Shown one piece after another: positions 6,939-13,922 of a stretch of 14,870 bases of DNA. Source of the stretch: CALHVR01 sp963528625 (GTDB lineage Bacteria > Fusobacteriota > Fusobacteriia > Fusobacteriales > Leptotrichiaceae); assembly GCA_963528625.1 (NCBI GenBank), contig CAURVQ010000032.1, forward strand, positions 1-14,870, in the 5' to 3' direction. The position numbers and the translations under genes are program-made. Each line of letters opens with the position of its first letter. The stretch's first letter is position 1. The notes beneath the pieces were generated by a model, which was not told the DNA's origin, did no database searches, and saw nothing but the letters and a program-made list of their open reading frames with translations.

Positions 6939-8051
6939 TTATTTTCTTTTAAAAATAGACGGTCTAACTACAACTTTTACATGTTTTGGTAATGTCAACT
7001 CTAATTTTAGTGGTCCTCTTTTAACATTTATCCACCCAAGTCCTCCAATAGCAATATCTTCATTTTCATTTATCTCAGTTGTGTAAGTTACAAATTCATT
7101 TTCAAAAAATTGCTTTTTCTCCTCACCTTTCAATATTTCAAAAAAGTTTCCACTCAATAAATCTTGAACCCTTTCTTCTTTTGTAATATGATATTTTACA
7201 TCTTTTGCTGAATATACTGAAAATATTGGCTTATACTCTAATTTTTCATTTTCTAACACTTTAAATCTACAAAATGAATCAAACATAAATATTTGATTAT
7301 TTTCAAGTTTAAATGTTTTTCTTGAAATTTCACCTGATGGAACTAATTTCAATCCTGTATCACTACTTATAAAATCCGAAATTCTACCTTCTGGAATTAA
7401 TCCAGGAGTATCAATTATTGTAATTTCTGTATTTGGTATTTTATTATTTATTGATTTTAATGTTGTTCCCGAATATTTTGATGTTGTTATTTTATTTTTC
7501 CCTAAAAGTAAATTTATTACAGACGATTTTCCAACATTTGAAGCACCAATAACTACTGCTTTAACTTTTTTCTTTGGAAATAAAGTATTTATTTTTCTAA
7601 CAATTCCATTTACTCCATATTTATTTTTAGCACTAACAAACGCTATATCATCTGGCACAATATCTTCTTCAGCAAGTCTGTCTTTTATCCAATTTGCTAC
7701 TTCAGTTGGATGTACAAAATCTGGCAACAAATCAATTTTATTTACTATTATTATTGATCTGTAATCTCTCAAATAATCTAATATTTCTTCTGTGAACGAC
7801 CCTTCAAAATCAATAATATCAAAAATTGGAAGTATTATATCCGATTTTTTTATCGCTTCACTTACCTCTTTTGAATATTCTTCTTTACTAAAATTATTTA
7901 TAAGATTTTGTCCGTAATTTTTTATTTTAAAGCATCTTTGACAAAGCAACTCTCCTTCTGTAATATACTTTTCTTCAGGTACAAAACCCTCCTTATTTTT
8001 ATCTTCAAATTGTAGTTCTATTCCACAACCCATACAATTTTTTTTTAACAA
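6939..8051 (-). CDS. yqeH: Ribosome biogenesis GTPase YqeH
   Basis: A 370-residue circularly permuted GTPase needed for small ribosomal subunit assembly in Bacillus subtilis. An N-terminal zinc finger uses Cys6/Cys9 and Cys37/Cys40 (CMGCG, CQRC). G motifs follow in permuted order: NKID (104-107, G4), SAK (140-142, G5), GASNVGKS (169-176, G1), GTT (195-197, G2) and DTPG (214-217, G3); a C-terminal domain ends with VVVRPSIFKRK. The start is an unusual TTG at 8051: GGAGG is 6 nt before it, and the next in-frame ATG (residue 7) would remove the first zinc-binding Cys. It is the first gene of a minus-strand run that ends at ychF, and an extended -10 promoter lies about 45 nt upstream. Confidence 0.95.
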   Translation of the reverse strand: MLKKNCMGCGIELQFEDKNKEGFVPEEKYITEGELLCQRCFKIKNYGQNLINNFSKEEYSKEVSEAIKKSDIILPIFDIIDFEGSFTEEILDYLRDYRSIIIVNKIDLLPDFVHPTEVANWIKDRLAEEDIVPDDIAFVSAKNKYGVNGIVRKINTLFPKKKVKAVVIGASNVGKSSVINLLLGKNKITTSKYSGTTLKSINNKIPNTEITIIDTPGLIPEGRISDFISSDTGLKLVPSGEISRKTFKLENNQIFMFDSFCRFKVLENEKLEYKPIFSVYSAKDVKYHITKEERVQDLLSGNFFEILKGEEKKQFFENEFVTYTTEINENEDIAIGGLGWINVKRGPLKLELTLPKHVKVVVRPSIFKRK

Positions 8052-8094
8052 TGTTTTCCTCCATTTATCATATCTATACCTTTTAATTTTCTAT

Positions 8095-8103
8095 ATTATA
8101 TCA
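8095..8103 (-). promoter_or_regulatory. Extended -10 promoter of the yqeH run
   Basis: The minus strand reads TGATATAAT, a TGn-extended -10. The -35 region is AT-rich with no good hexamer, as expected when the extended -10 compensates. Transcription would begin near 8089, about 38 nt before the TTG start. Confidence 0.6.
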
Positions 8104-8151
8104 TAATTTTTAAAAAAATATAATTGTTTTGATATAAAAAAGTATAATTTG

Positions 8152-8230
8152 TAAATTGTAACTCAAAGTGTCATATTTTTATAAAATATATTTTTTACTT
8201 TTCTCATATATTTATAAATTGTAAGTCAAA
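8152..8230. repeat. Pair of 16-bp direct repeats upstream of yqeH
   Basis: TAAATTGTAACTCAAA (8152-8167) and TAAATTGTAAGTCAAA (8215-8230) differ at one base and start 63 bp apart, about six helical turns. They lie in the 263-bp spacer between yqeH and the rpmA terminator, which otherwise holds no gene. They may bind a regulator, or be a local duplication. Confidence 0.5.
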
Positions 8231-8263
8231 ATTACACAATTTATTTCAATTTTTCATATAATA

Positions 8264-8298
8264 AAAAAATTGGATATAAAAACAATATCCAATTTTTT
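8264..8298 (-). terminator. Terminator of the rplU-prp-rpmA operon
   Basis: A perfect 14-bp stem (8264-8277 with 8285-8298) has a 7-nt loop. The minus-strand RNA ends in a run of U just after GGAUAU/AUAUCC pairing. It lies 17 nt beyond the rpmA stop. Confidence 0.88.
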
Positions 8299-8314
8299 AA
8301 AATTCTATCTACTA

Positions 8315-8608
8315 TTAAGCATTAACTCTTTCAGGATAAATACTTACTCTTTTTTTACCTTTTCCAAAGTTTTCAAATTTAACATATCCATCAGTTAATG
8401 CGAATAATGTATAATCTTTTCCTAATCCCATGTTAGTTCCTGCGTGGAATTTAGTTCCTCTTTGTCTTACGATAATATTTCCAGCTTTTACTACTTCACC
8501 GTCATATTTTTTTACTCCTAAATATTTAGGATTTGAATCCCTACCATTTCTAGTAGATCCTTGTCCTTTTTTAGAGGCGAATAACTGTAATTGTAATTTT
8601 AATATCAT
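8315..8608 (-). CDS. rpmA: 50S ribosomal protein L27 with cleavable N-terminal extension
   Basis: A 97-residue L27. The mature part begins ASKKGQGSTRNGRDS and runs to VSIYPERVNA. It is preceded by the extension MILKLQLQLF, matching the xLQFFA-type site known in Firmicutes and Fusobacteria, where the protease Prp removes the extension so that the L27 tail can reach the peptidyl transferase centre. Cleavage is expected just before Ala11, by alignment with mature L27 of Escherichia coli. The Prp gene is the immediate upstream neighbour. The Shine-Dalgarno AGGAGG is embedded in the last codons (Glu-Glu-Val-stop) of prp, with only 2 nt between that stop and this ATG, so translation is probably coupled. 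Confidence 0.97.
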   Translation of the reverse strand: MILKLQLQLFASKKGQGSTRNGRDSNPKYLGVKKYDGEVVKAGNIIVRQRGTKFHAGTNMGLGKDYTLFALTDGYVKFENFGKGKKRVSIYPERVNA

Positions 8609-8610
8609 TT

Positions 8611-8952
8611 TTATACCTCCTCGATAATCATTTTTACATTTTTAGGATAATTTTCCCCAATAGCTTTCAAATAAACAAACATTGAATTTGTTAAAAGATT
8701 AACTTTTTCATATTCTTCTCTTGTTAAATTTGAATCAGCTAAATTACAAATAATTAACCCGTCATTTATTTCATATTTTATTTTCTTTAAATTTAATATT
8801 TCTATTAAACCGTTAAGCGTCATTTGTGATACTGCTGATACTGCTGCACAAACTATATCTTGTCCATAATCACCAGCATTTGCATGTCCACTTATTTTAA
8901 AATATGATATATTTTCACTTTGTTTATTTTTTTGAATTTTAATTTTAATCAT
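8611..8952 (-). CDS. prp: Ribosomal-processing cysteine protease Prp
   Basis: A 113-residue member of the YsxB/Prp family, which cleaves the N-terminal extension of L27. The catalytic His23 lies in SGHANAGDYGQD (21-32), and Cys35 in IVCAAVSAV (33-41); both are intact. The location between rplU and rpmA is the classic one, and the substrate site in the next gene (LQLF before ASKKG) is intact as well. The ATG at 8952 lacks a clear Shine-Dalgarno, only GTTGAG nearby, and is 21 nt after the rplU stop, so expression may be kept low or depend on coupling to L21 translation. Confidence 0.94.
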   Translation of the reverse strand: MIKIKIQKNKQSENISYFKISGHANAGDYGQDIVCAAVSAVSQMTLNGLIEILNLKKIKYEINDGLIICNLADSNLTREEYEKVNLLTNSMFVYLKAIGENYPKNVKMIIEEV

Positions 8953-8973
8953 TTAAACTCAACTACTTTTTAA

Positions 8974-9282
8974 CTAAGCATTAATTGCTTTTACTTCAAT
9001 AACAGTATATTGTTGTCTGTGTCCTTGTTTTTTGTAGTAAGTTTTTTTGTTATATTTAAAGCTAATTTTTTTCTCACCTTTAATGTGTTCTTTAACAACA
9101 GCTATTACTTTTGCTCCTTCTACTACTGGAGTTCCGAAAGTAACGTTATCACCTTCACCAACTAATAAAACTTCATTTAATTCAACTTCTGAATTTGCTT
9201 CAGCTGCTAATTTTTCTACTTTAACTACAGATCCAACTTCAACTTTATATTGTTTTCCACCTGTTTTAACTACTGCGAACAT
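8974..9282 (-). CDS. rplU: 50S ribosomal protein L21
   Basis: A 102-residue L21, the usual length, binding 23S rRNA in the large subunit. It shows the family start MFAVVKTGGKQYKVEVG and the C-terminal basic stretch KYNKKTYYKKQGHRQQYT followed by VIEVKAINA. A strong Shine-Dalgarno (GGAGGTG) lies 8 nt upstream of the ATG. It is the first gene of the rplU-prp-rpmA operon, with a consensus promoter and a structured leader upstream. Confidence 0.97.
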   Translation of the reverse strand: MFAVVKTGGKQYKVEVGSVVKVEKLAAEANSEVELNEVLLVGEGDNVTFGTPVVEGAKVIAVVKEHIKGEKKISFKYNKKTYYKKQGHRQQYTVIEVKAINA

Positions 9283-9289
9283 TATCTGT

Positions 9290-9350
9290 ACACCTCCATA
9301 ATTTAAAATCGCTAAACACGGGTATTAGCCACCCAGTCCATGCGTATACC
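9290..9350 (-). promoter_or_regulatory. Probable L21 leader (ribosomal protein autoregulatory leader)
   Basis: The untranslated leader of rplU starts about 9350 and is far richer in G and C than its surroundings. RNA segments can pair as GGUAU (9350-9346) with AUACC (9325-9321), as GGGU (9334-9331) with ACCC (9323-9320), or as GCUAA (9329-9325) with UUAGC (9315-9311). The first two exclude one another and the first and third share one base, so alternative folds are possible. An L21 leader family is known upstream of rplU in low-GC Gram-positive bacteria. I assign it by position and structure, not by a covariance model. Confidence 0.65.
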
Positions 9351-9355
9351 TTGTT

Positions 9356-9384
9356 AGTATATCATAATTAAACATCATTGTCAA
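9356..9384 (-). promoter_or_regulatory. Strong promoter of the rplU operon
   Basis: On the minus strand TTGACA (9384-9379) and TATACT (9361-9356) have a 17-nt spacer, and the spacer ends in TGA, giving a TGn-extended -10. This is the best sigma-70-type promoter in the window, as expected for a ribosomal protein operon. Confidence 0.9.
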
Positions 9385-9423
9385 ATATTTATTTTCTAAT
9401 ATACTTCATTTTTTCCTAAATTG

Positions 9424-9439
9424 TGTTAAAGTTTTAACA
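9424..9439. repeat. Short palindrome between the exported-protein gene and the rplU promoter
   Basis: TGTTAA-AGTT-TTAACA forms a 6-bp dyad just downstream of the 9448-10038 gene and about 40 bp upstream of the rplU -35. No clear U-run follows on the minus strand, so it is a weak terminator candidate or a binding site. Confidence 0.3.
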
Positions 9440-9447
9440 ACTTAAAT

Positions 9448-10038
9448 TTAAAAAATAATTTGCTCGTTTCTATATTCAATTTCTAAATTTTCAAAAAATC
9501 CAAGATTATCTGCTGTTTCTTTTATACTTGGACTTCCGTAAAATTTATTTTCCTTATTTCCAATTTCTTGTTTTCCAATATAGAAAAATCTTTTATCTCC
9601 AACTAATCCATAAAATCTAACATATATTTTTTTAGGTTTTGTAATTTTATCATCATCTTTCATATTTAAAGTAGCAAAAAAGTTTTTATATTCATATAAT
9701 TTATTTCTAAAATTTCTATTAAAATCAATTATTTTTGTAGTATTTGTTGCTAAAATTCCAACTCCTAAATTTAAAGAGTATCCTTCATCGTCCAATAAAT
9801 AATATGCCATTTTCAAATTATCACTATCACACACAATATCTGTTATTTTTTTATCACTTTTTAATTTATTTATTATTAATTCTAAATATTTATCTTTCTG
9901 CTTTATAAAAGTACAAGTATCTCCTATTGCATCTGAAAATAATTCTACTTTTTCATTTTGATTTTTTTCTTTTTTTTCAGTTGAAAAAGTATTTACTGAC
10001 ATAATTATACTTATTAACATTAATAATATTTTTTTCAT
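9448..10038 (-). CDS. Unrecognised small exported protein
   Basis: A 196-residue protein that I do not recognise. Residues 1-19 (MKKILLMLISIIMSVNTFS) form a Sec-type signal peptide with a basic start and hydrophobic core; the cleavage site is probably after TFS, although it lacks the usual Ala. The remainder is charged, with two cysteines (in DTCTF and IVCDS) that could form a disulphide in the periplasm. Further along are a predicted strand-rich middle (YSLNLGVGILATNTT), a stretch KKIYVRFYGLVGDKRFFYIGKQ and a C-terminal Phe. There is no lipobox. The ATG at 10038 follows GAGG at good spacing, and a promoter lies directly upstream, so it is transcribed on its own, although read-through from the ABC genes is possible. 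No neighbour suggests a role. Confidence 0.75.
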   Translation of the reverse strand: MKKILLMLISIIMSVNTFSTEKKEKNQNEKVELFSDAIGDTCTFIKQKDKYLELIINKLKSDKKITDIVCDSDNLKMAYYLLDDEGYSLNLGVGILATNTTKIIDFNRNFRNKLYEYKNFFATLNMKDDDKITKPKKIYVRFYGLVGDKRFFYIGKQEIGNKENKFYGSPSIKETADNLGFFENLEIEYRNEQIIF

Positions 10039-10068
10039 TTTTTACCTCATTCAAATTTATTCAATGTT

Positions 10069-10097
10069 ATTTTATCAAATTTAAAAAATTTTATCAA
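10069..10097 (-). promoter_or_regulatory. Promoter of the exported-protein gene
   Basis: On the minus strand TTGATA (10097-10092) and TAAAAT (10074-10069) are 17 nt apart, with a TGn extension before the -10. The -35 and -10 regions share the repeated string TTTGATAAAAT, so part of the match may reflect local repetition. Confidence 0.6.
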
Positions 10098-10112
10098 ATC
10101 TTTTTAAAAAAA

Positions 10113-11975
10113 TTATTGATTTTCAAATCCTCCTGTATATAATTGATAATAACTTCCTTTTTGTGCAATTAGTTCATCATGACTACCTCTTTCAATTATT
10201 TTTCCTTGATCTAAGACCATAATTACATCAGAATTTTTTATAGTAGATAATCTATGTGCAATAACAAAAACTGTTCTCCCTTTCATAAGTTTGTCCATTC
10301 CTTCTTGAACAATTTTTTCAGTTCTCGTATCTATACTAGATGTTGCTTCATCTAATATTAACACTGGAGGATTAGCTATCGCCGCTCTTGCAATTGCAAG
10401 TAATTGTTTTTGTCCTTGTGATAATTCATTTCCAGCATTTTTTAAATAAGTATTATATCCATTTGATAAATGATTAATAAAATAATCTGCATTAGCCAAT
10501 TTCGCTGCCGCCACAACTTCTTCATCAGTTACATTTAAGTTCCCATATCTAATATTATCAGCTATAGTTCCCGAAAATAAATGAGTATCTTGTAATACGA
10601 TACCTAATGATGATCTTAAATCTTTTTTATTTATTTTATCAATATTTATTCCATCATATCTAATTTTTCCAGCTTGAATGTCGTAAAATCTATTAATTAA
10701 ATTTGTAATCGTAGTTTTTCCAGCTCCAGTCGCTCCAACAAATGCAATTTTTTCTCCTGGTTTAGCATATAAATTTATGTCATACAATATATTTTTGTCT
10801 TTATTATAACCAAAATATACATTTTCAAAAACAACATTTCCTAAAAGTCTTTCATAAGTTACACTCCCGTCCGCATGAGGATGTTTCCAAGCCCAATTTC
10901 CTGTTTTTTCTGTTGTTTCATAAATTTTACCTACTTCATCAATTTTTATATTTACAAGTGTAACATAACCTAAATTTTCTTCTTTTTTTTCATCAAGTAC
11001 AGCAAATATTCTTTCAGTTCCTGCTCCTGCTCTTATAATCGTATTTATTTGTTGTGTTATTTGTGCTACAGGTCCATTCAAAGTTCTTGTAAACTGTAAA
11101 AATGAAATTAATTTACCTATTGTAAAACCACCAACTCCAAATATAGCTAAAATTGATCCGACTACTGTTGTTAAAACAAAATTAATATTTCCTAAATTCC
11201 CTACTGCTGGTCCCAATATATTTGCATATTTATAAGCATTATTTGACGCTTTAAATAAATCATAATTTAGTTCAGAGAATTTTTTTGAAATTTCATTTTC
11301 GTAAGAAAATACTTTTACAACTTTTATACCTTCAAGCATTTCTTCAACATACCCATTTAATCGTCCAATATGATTCTGTTGTTTAGAGAAATTTTTCCCA
11401 CTTTTAGTTGATAAATATTTTGTCGTAAATAATATAATCGTTATCATAAATAATACTAAAATTGTAAGAGGTAAACTTAATATTATCATTGAAATAATAA
11501 CTCCAAATGTTGTAAATAAAGCTGAAATTACTTGTGGTAAACTTTCTGCTAACATATCTCTCAAAACATCTATATCACTAGAATAAACACTCATTATATC
11601 TCCATGTGCATGAGTATCAAAATATTTTATCGGCAATTCTTCCATATGCTCAAATACATCATCTCTTAAATTTTTTAATGTACCTTGTGCCATTCTAATA
11701 ATTATTTGCTGATAAATCAAAGTACAAATTATCCCTGTTAAATAAGTTAATATCATTGTTTTTATAATTTCTTTTAACGGCTGAAAATCTACACTTTTAT
11801 TATTAATGTTTGAAATTATAAATTTATCAATTAAAACTTGAATAAGCATCGTTCCACGAACCATACAATATGTACTTAATAAAATAAAGATAAATATTGC
11901 AAATACATGAAATTTATATTTTTTAAACATATATTTTACAAGTCTAATTAATGAAGAAACTTTAGTTTTTTCCAT
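10113..11975 (-). CDS. Heterodimeric ABC exporter subunit, catalytically competent half
   Basis: A 620-residue half-transporter: an ABC type-1 exporter domain with about six membrane segments (residues 20-320) fused to an ATPase domain. Walker A GATGAGKT is at 414-421, Q-loop Gln462, Walker B VLILDE at 538-543 with catalytic Glu543, and switch His574. Its signature is LSQGQ (518-522) instead of LSGGQ. A 50-residue linker with TGNWAWKHPHADG (358-370) precedes the ATPase, a mark of one arm of the LmrCD/TM287-288-like heterodimers. The AGGAGG before its ATG lies inside the upstream gene, and the two frames overlap by 14 nt, so the subunits are translationally coupled. The substrate is unknown; drugs, lipids or peptides are all carried by relatives. 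Confidence 0.92.
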   Translation of the reverse strand: MEKTKVSSLIRLVKYMFKKYKFHVFAIFIFILLSTYCMVRGTMLIQVLIDKFIISNINNKSVDFQPLKEIIKTMILTYLTGIICTLIYQQIIIRMAQGTLKNLRDDVFEHMEELPIKYFDTHAHGDIMSVYSSDIDVLRDMLAESLPQVISALFTTFGVIISMIILSLPLTILVLFMITIILFTTKYLSTKSGKNFSKQQNHIGRLNGYVEEMLEGIKVVKVFSYENEISKKFSELNYDLFKASNNAYKYANILGPAVGNLGNINFVLTTVVGSILAIFGVGGFTIGKLISFLQFTRTLNGPVAQITQQINTIIRAGAGTERIFAVLDEKKEENLGYVTLVNIKIDEVGKIYETTEKTGNWAWKHPHADGSVTYERLLGNVVFENVYFGYNKDKNILYDINLYAKPGEKIAFVGATGAGKTTITNLINRFYDIQAGKIRYDGINIDKINKKDLRSSLGIVLQDTHLFSGTIADNIRYGNLNVTDEEVVAAAKLANADYFINHLSNGYNTYLKNAGNELSQGQKQLLAIARAAIANPPVLILDEATSSIDTRTEKIVQEGMDKLMKGRTVFVIAHRLSTIKNSDVIMVLDQGKIIERGSHDELIAQKGSYYQLYTGGFENQ

Positions 11976-13713
11976 TTTTTACCTCCTCATCTTCATTAGT
12001 TTTATTTTGTGTTTCATAAACTTCTTTATAAATTTCATTTGAATTTATTAATTCATTATGATTACCAATCCCAACTATTTTACCTTCATTTAAAACAACT
12101 ATTTTGTCTGCATCTTTTATAGATGAAATTCTTTGTGAAATTATAATTTTTGTAATATTAGGTAATTCTGTTTTAAATGCTTCTCTTATTAATCTATCTG
12201 TTTTTGTATCTACTGCACTTGTTGAATCATCTAATATTAAAATTTTAGGTTTTTTCAATAAAGCTCGAGCAATACATAATCTTTGTCTTTGCCCTCCTGA
12301 TACATTTGTTCCACCTCTTTCAATAAGTGTGTCGTATTTCTCCGGAAATTTTTGTATAAATTCATCTGCTTGAGCTAATTTACACGCATTAACAATTTCT
12401 TCATCAGTCGCTTCTTTATTTCCCCATCTTAAATTTTCTTTAATCGTACCTGTAAATAAAATATTTTTTTGAAGAACCATTGCAACATTATCTCTTAAAA
12501 CTTTTAAATCATATTCTTTAACATTTTTAGCACCAACTATTACTTCTCCACTTATAACATCATATAATCTTGGAATTAATTGAACTAAAGCTGATTTTGA
12601 ACTCCCGGTTCCACCTATTATTCCTAAAGTTTCTCCTGATTTTATTTTTAAATTTATATTTTCTAAATGTAAAATATTAGGGTTATTAAGATAACTATAA
12701 TTCACATTTTTAAATTCAATATTACCATTTTCTATTTCAAATATTGGATTTTCAGGATTTTTTATAGTTCCTTCTTCCTCTAAAACTTCTAAAATTCGTT
12801 CTGCCGAAGCTTTTGACCATGAAATTGTTACTATTGTTAAAGCTAACATTAATAATCCTATTAATATATTTGATGAATATGTAAAGAAACTCATCAATTC
12901 TCCTGTTGTAAGTTCATTTGATAAAATTAATTTAGAACCAAACCAAGATAATAAAATTGTACAACTAAACATTGAAAGTTGCATACCTGGAGAAACTAAT
13001 GCTGTCAACGTTTCTCCTTTTAACATCATTTCTTTTAATTTATTTGTTGATTCTTTAAATTTTTGTATTTCTGTATTTTCTTTAACAAATGATTTTACTA
13101 CCCTAATCGCTGAGATATTTTCTTGTAAATTTATATTTATTACATCATAAAATTGAATTGCTTTTCTAAAAATTGGATTTACAACAATAATTAAACATGT
13201 TAATGCTGAACCTAATAAAATTATAGCATATACAAAAATCATTGATAATTTTAAATTAATTCTCATCGTCATTATAATTGCAAAAATCATCATAAATGGT
13301 GCTCTTAATAAAATTCTTAATATCATTTGATATGATGTTTGTATATTATTTATATCTGTTGTAAATCTTGTAATCAACCCCGCAGTAGAAAATCTATCAA
13401 TATTCGTAAATGAAAACTTTTGAATTTTACTAAATAAAGCATTTCTAATATTTTTTGCGAATCCTGCAGATGCTTTTGCTGCAGCTTTTCCGGCTCCAAT
13501 TCCAAATAGCATACATACCATTGCTAAAATTAAAGTTAAAACACCCATTATTGCAACATATTTCATGTCATTTTTTGCTAAACCTTTATCTACAATCAAT
13601 CCCATTATTGTTGGAATTAACATTTCTAAAAATATTTCACAAGCAATAAATATTGGAGATAAAATTGATTCTTTTTTATATTCTCCTATATAAATTGATA
13701 ATTTTTTAAACAT
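11962..13713 (-). CDS. Heterodimeric ABC exporter subunit, degenerate half
   Basis: A 583-residue half-transporter and partner of the overlapping downstream gene. The membrane domain covers about 15-300. In the ATPase domain Walker A is GGTGSSKS (367-374), Q-loop Gln415, signature VSGGQ (471-475) and Walker B ILILDD (491-496), where Asp496 replaces the catalytic Glu, and Gln527 (IISQR) replaces the switch His. These are the replacements seen in the non-hydrolysing half of TM287/288-like exporters. The partner has the reverse pattern (good Walker B, altered signature), so one composite ATP site is active. The ATG at 13713 is preceded by an in-frame TAA with no ATG between, and its Shine-Dalgarno (AGGAG, 13746-13750) is 32 nt away across a hairpin. 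It is the first gene of the pair. Confidence 0.92.
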   Translation of the reverse strand: MFKKLSIYIGEYKKESILSPIFIACEIFLEMLIPTIMGLIVDKGLAKNDMKYVAIMGVLTLILAMVCMLFGIGAGKAAAKASAGFAKNIRNALFSKIQKFSFTNIDRFSTAGLITRFTTDINNIQTSYQMILRILLRAPFMMIFAIIMTMRINLKLSMIFVYAIILLGSALTCLIIVVNPIFRKAIQFYDVININLQENISAIRVVKSFVKENTEIQKFKESTNKLKEMMLKGETLTALVSPGMQLSMFSCTILLSWFGSKLILSNELTTGELMSFFTYSSNILIGLLMLALTIVTISWSKASAERILEVLEEEGTIKNPENPIFEIENGNIEFKNVNYSYLNNPNILHLENINLKIKSGETLGIIGGTGSSKSALVQLIPRLYDVISGEVIVGAKNVKEYDLKVLRDNVAMVLQKNILFTGTIKENLRWGNKEATDEEIVNACKLAQADEFIQKFPEKYDTLIERGGTNVSGGQRQRLCIARALLKKPKILILDDSTSAVDTKTDRLIREAFKTELPNITKIIISQRISSIKDADKIVVLNEGKIVGIGNHNELINSNEIYKEVYETQNKTNEDEEVKNGKN

Positions 13714-13723
13714 AATTTTTTTA

Positions 13724-13750
13724 ATAATATTTTAAATATTATATTCTCCT
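13724..13750 (-). promoter_or_regulatory. Shine-Dalgarno plus hairpin before the ABC operon
   Basis: AGGAG (13746-13750) is followed on the minus strand by an 8-bp inverted repeat ATAATATT/AATATTAT (13742-13735 with 13731-13724, 3-nt loop) and then 10 nt to the ATG. Folding would cut the effective spacing from 32 to about 13 nt. The stem is only A-T pairs and therefore weak. Confidence 0.4.
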
Positions 13751-13765
13751 TTCTTTTTATTTCAT

Positions 13766-13771
13766 ATTATA
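13766..13771 (-). promoter_or_regulatory. Possible -10 box of the ABC operon
   Basis: A perfect TATAAT on the minus strand would start transcription near 13759, just upstream of the Shine-Dalgarno. The -35 is poor, and the region is so AT-rich that chance matches are likely. Confidence 0.4.
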
Positions 13772-13800
13772 TATAATACTTATAAATTAAAATATAAAAA

Positions 13801-13845
13801 ACTCCACCTTACATTTTAAAGTTTTATCTAAAATTAAGGTGTAGT
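13801..13845 (-). terminator. Second terminator between the GH57 gene and the ABC operon
   Basis: ACT-CACCTTA-ATTTTA on the left pairs with TAAAAT-TAAGGTG-AGT on the right, with one mismatch and one bulge; the loop is 10 nt (13819-13828). On the minus strand the stem is followed by TTTTTTATATTTT. It stands about 30 bp beyond the first terminator and 30 bp before the putative ABC -10. Confidence 0.75.
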
Positions 13846-13877
13846 ATATAAATAAAAAGTATATTAATTAAAAAATA

Positions 13878-13910
13878 TCCAATTCTTAAGTATTTTATTT
13901 AAGAATTGGA
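13878..13910 (-). terminator. Terminator of the GH57 gene
   Basis: A perfect 12-bp stem TCCAATTCTTAA/TTAAGAATTGGA (13878-13889 with 13899-13910) has a 9-nt loop and a following T-run (TATTTTTT) on the minus strand. It begins 12 nt past the gene's stop codon. Confidence 0.88.
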
Positions 13911-13922
13911 CACAATTTATTT

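Noticed and set aside
8052..8314. Small protein gene in the yqeH-rpmA spacer
   Set aside because: All frames are broken by frequent stops, and only the promoter, the direct repeats and a terminator are supported.
9346..9350. Transfer RNA or riboswitch in the GC-rich island upstream of rplU
   Set aside because: No cloverleaf, TTC arm or known aptamer core is visible; position just after the rplU promoter fits a ribosomal protein leader better.
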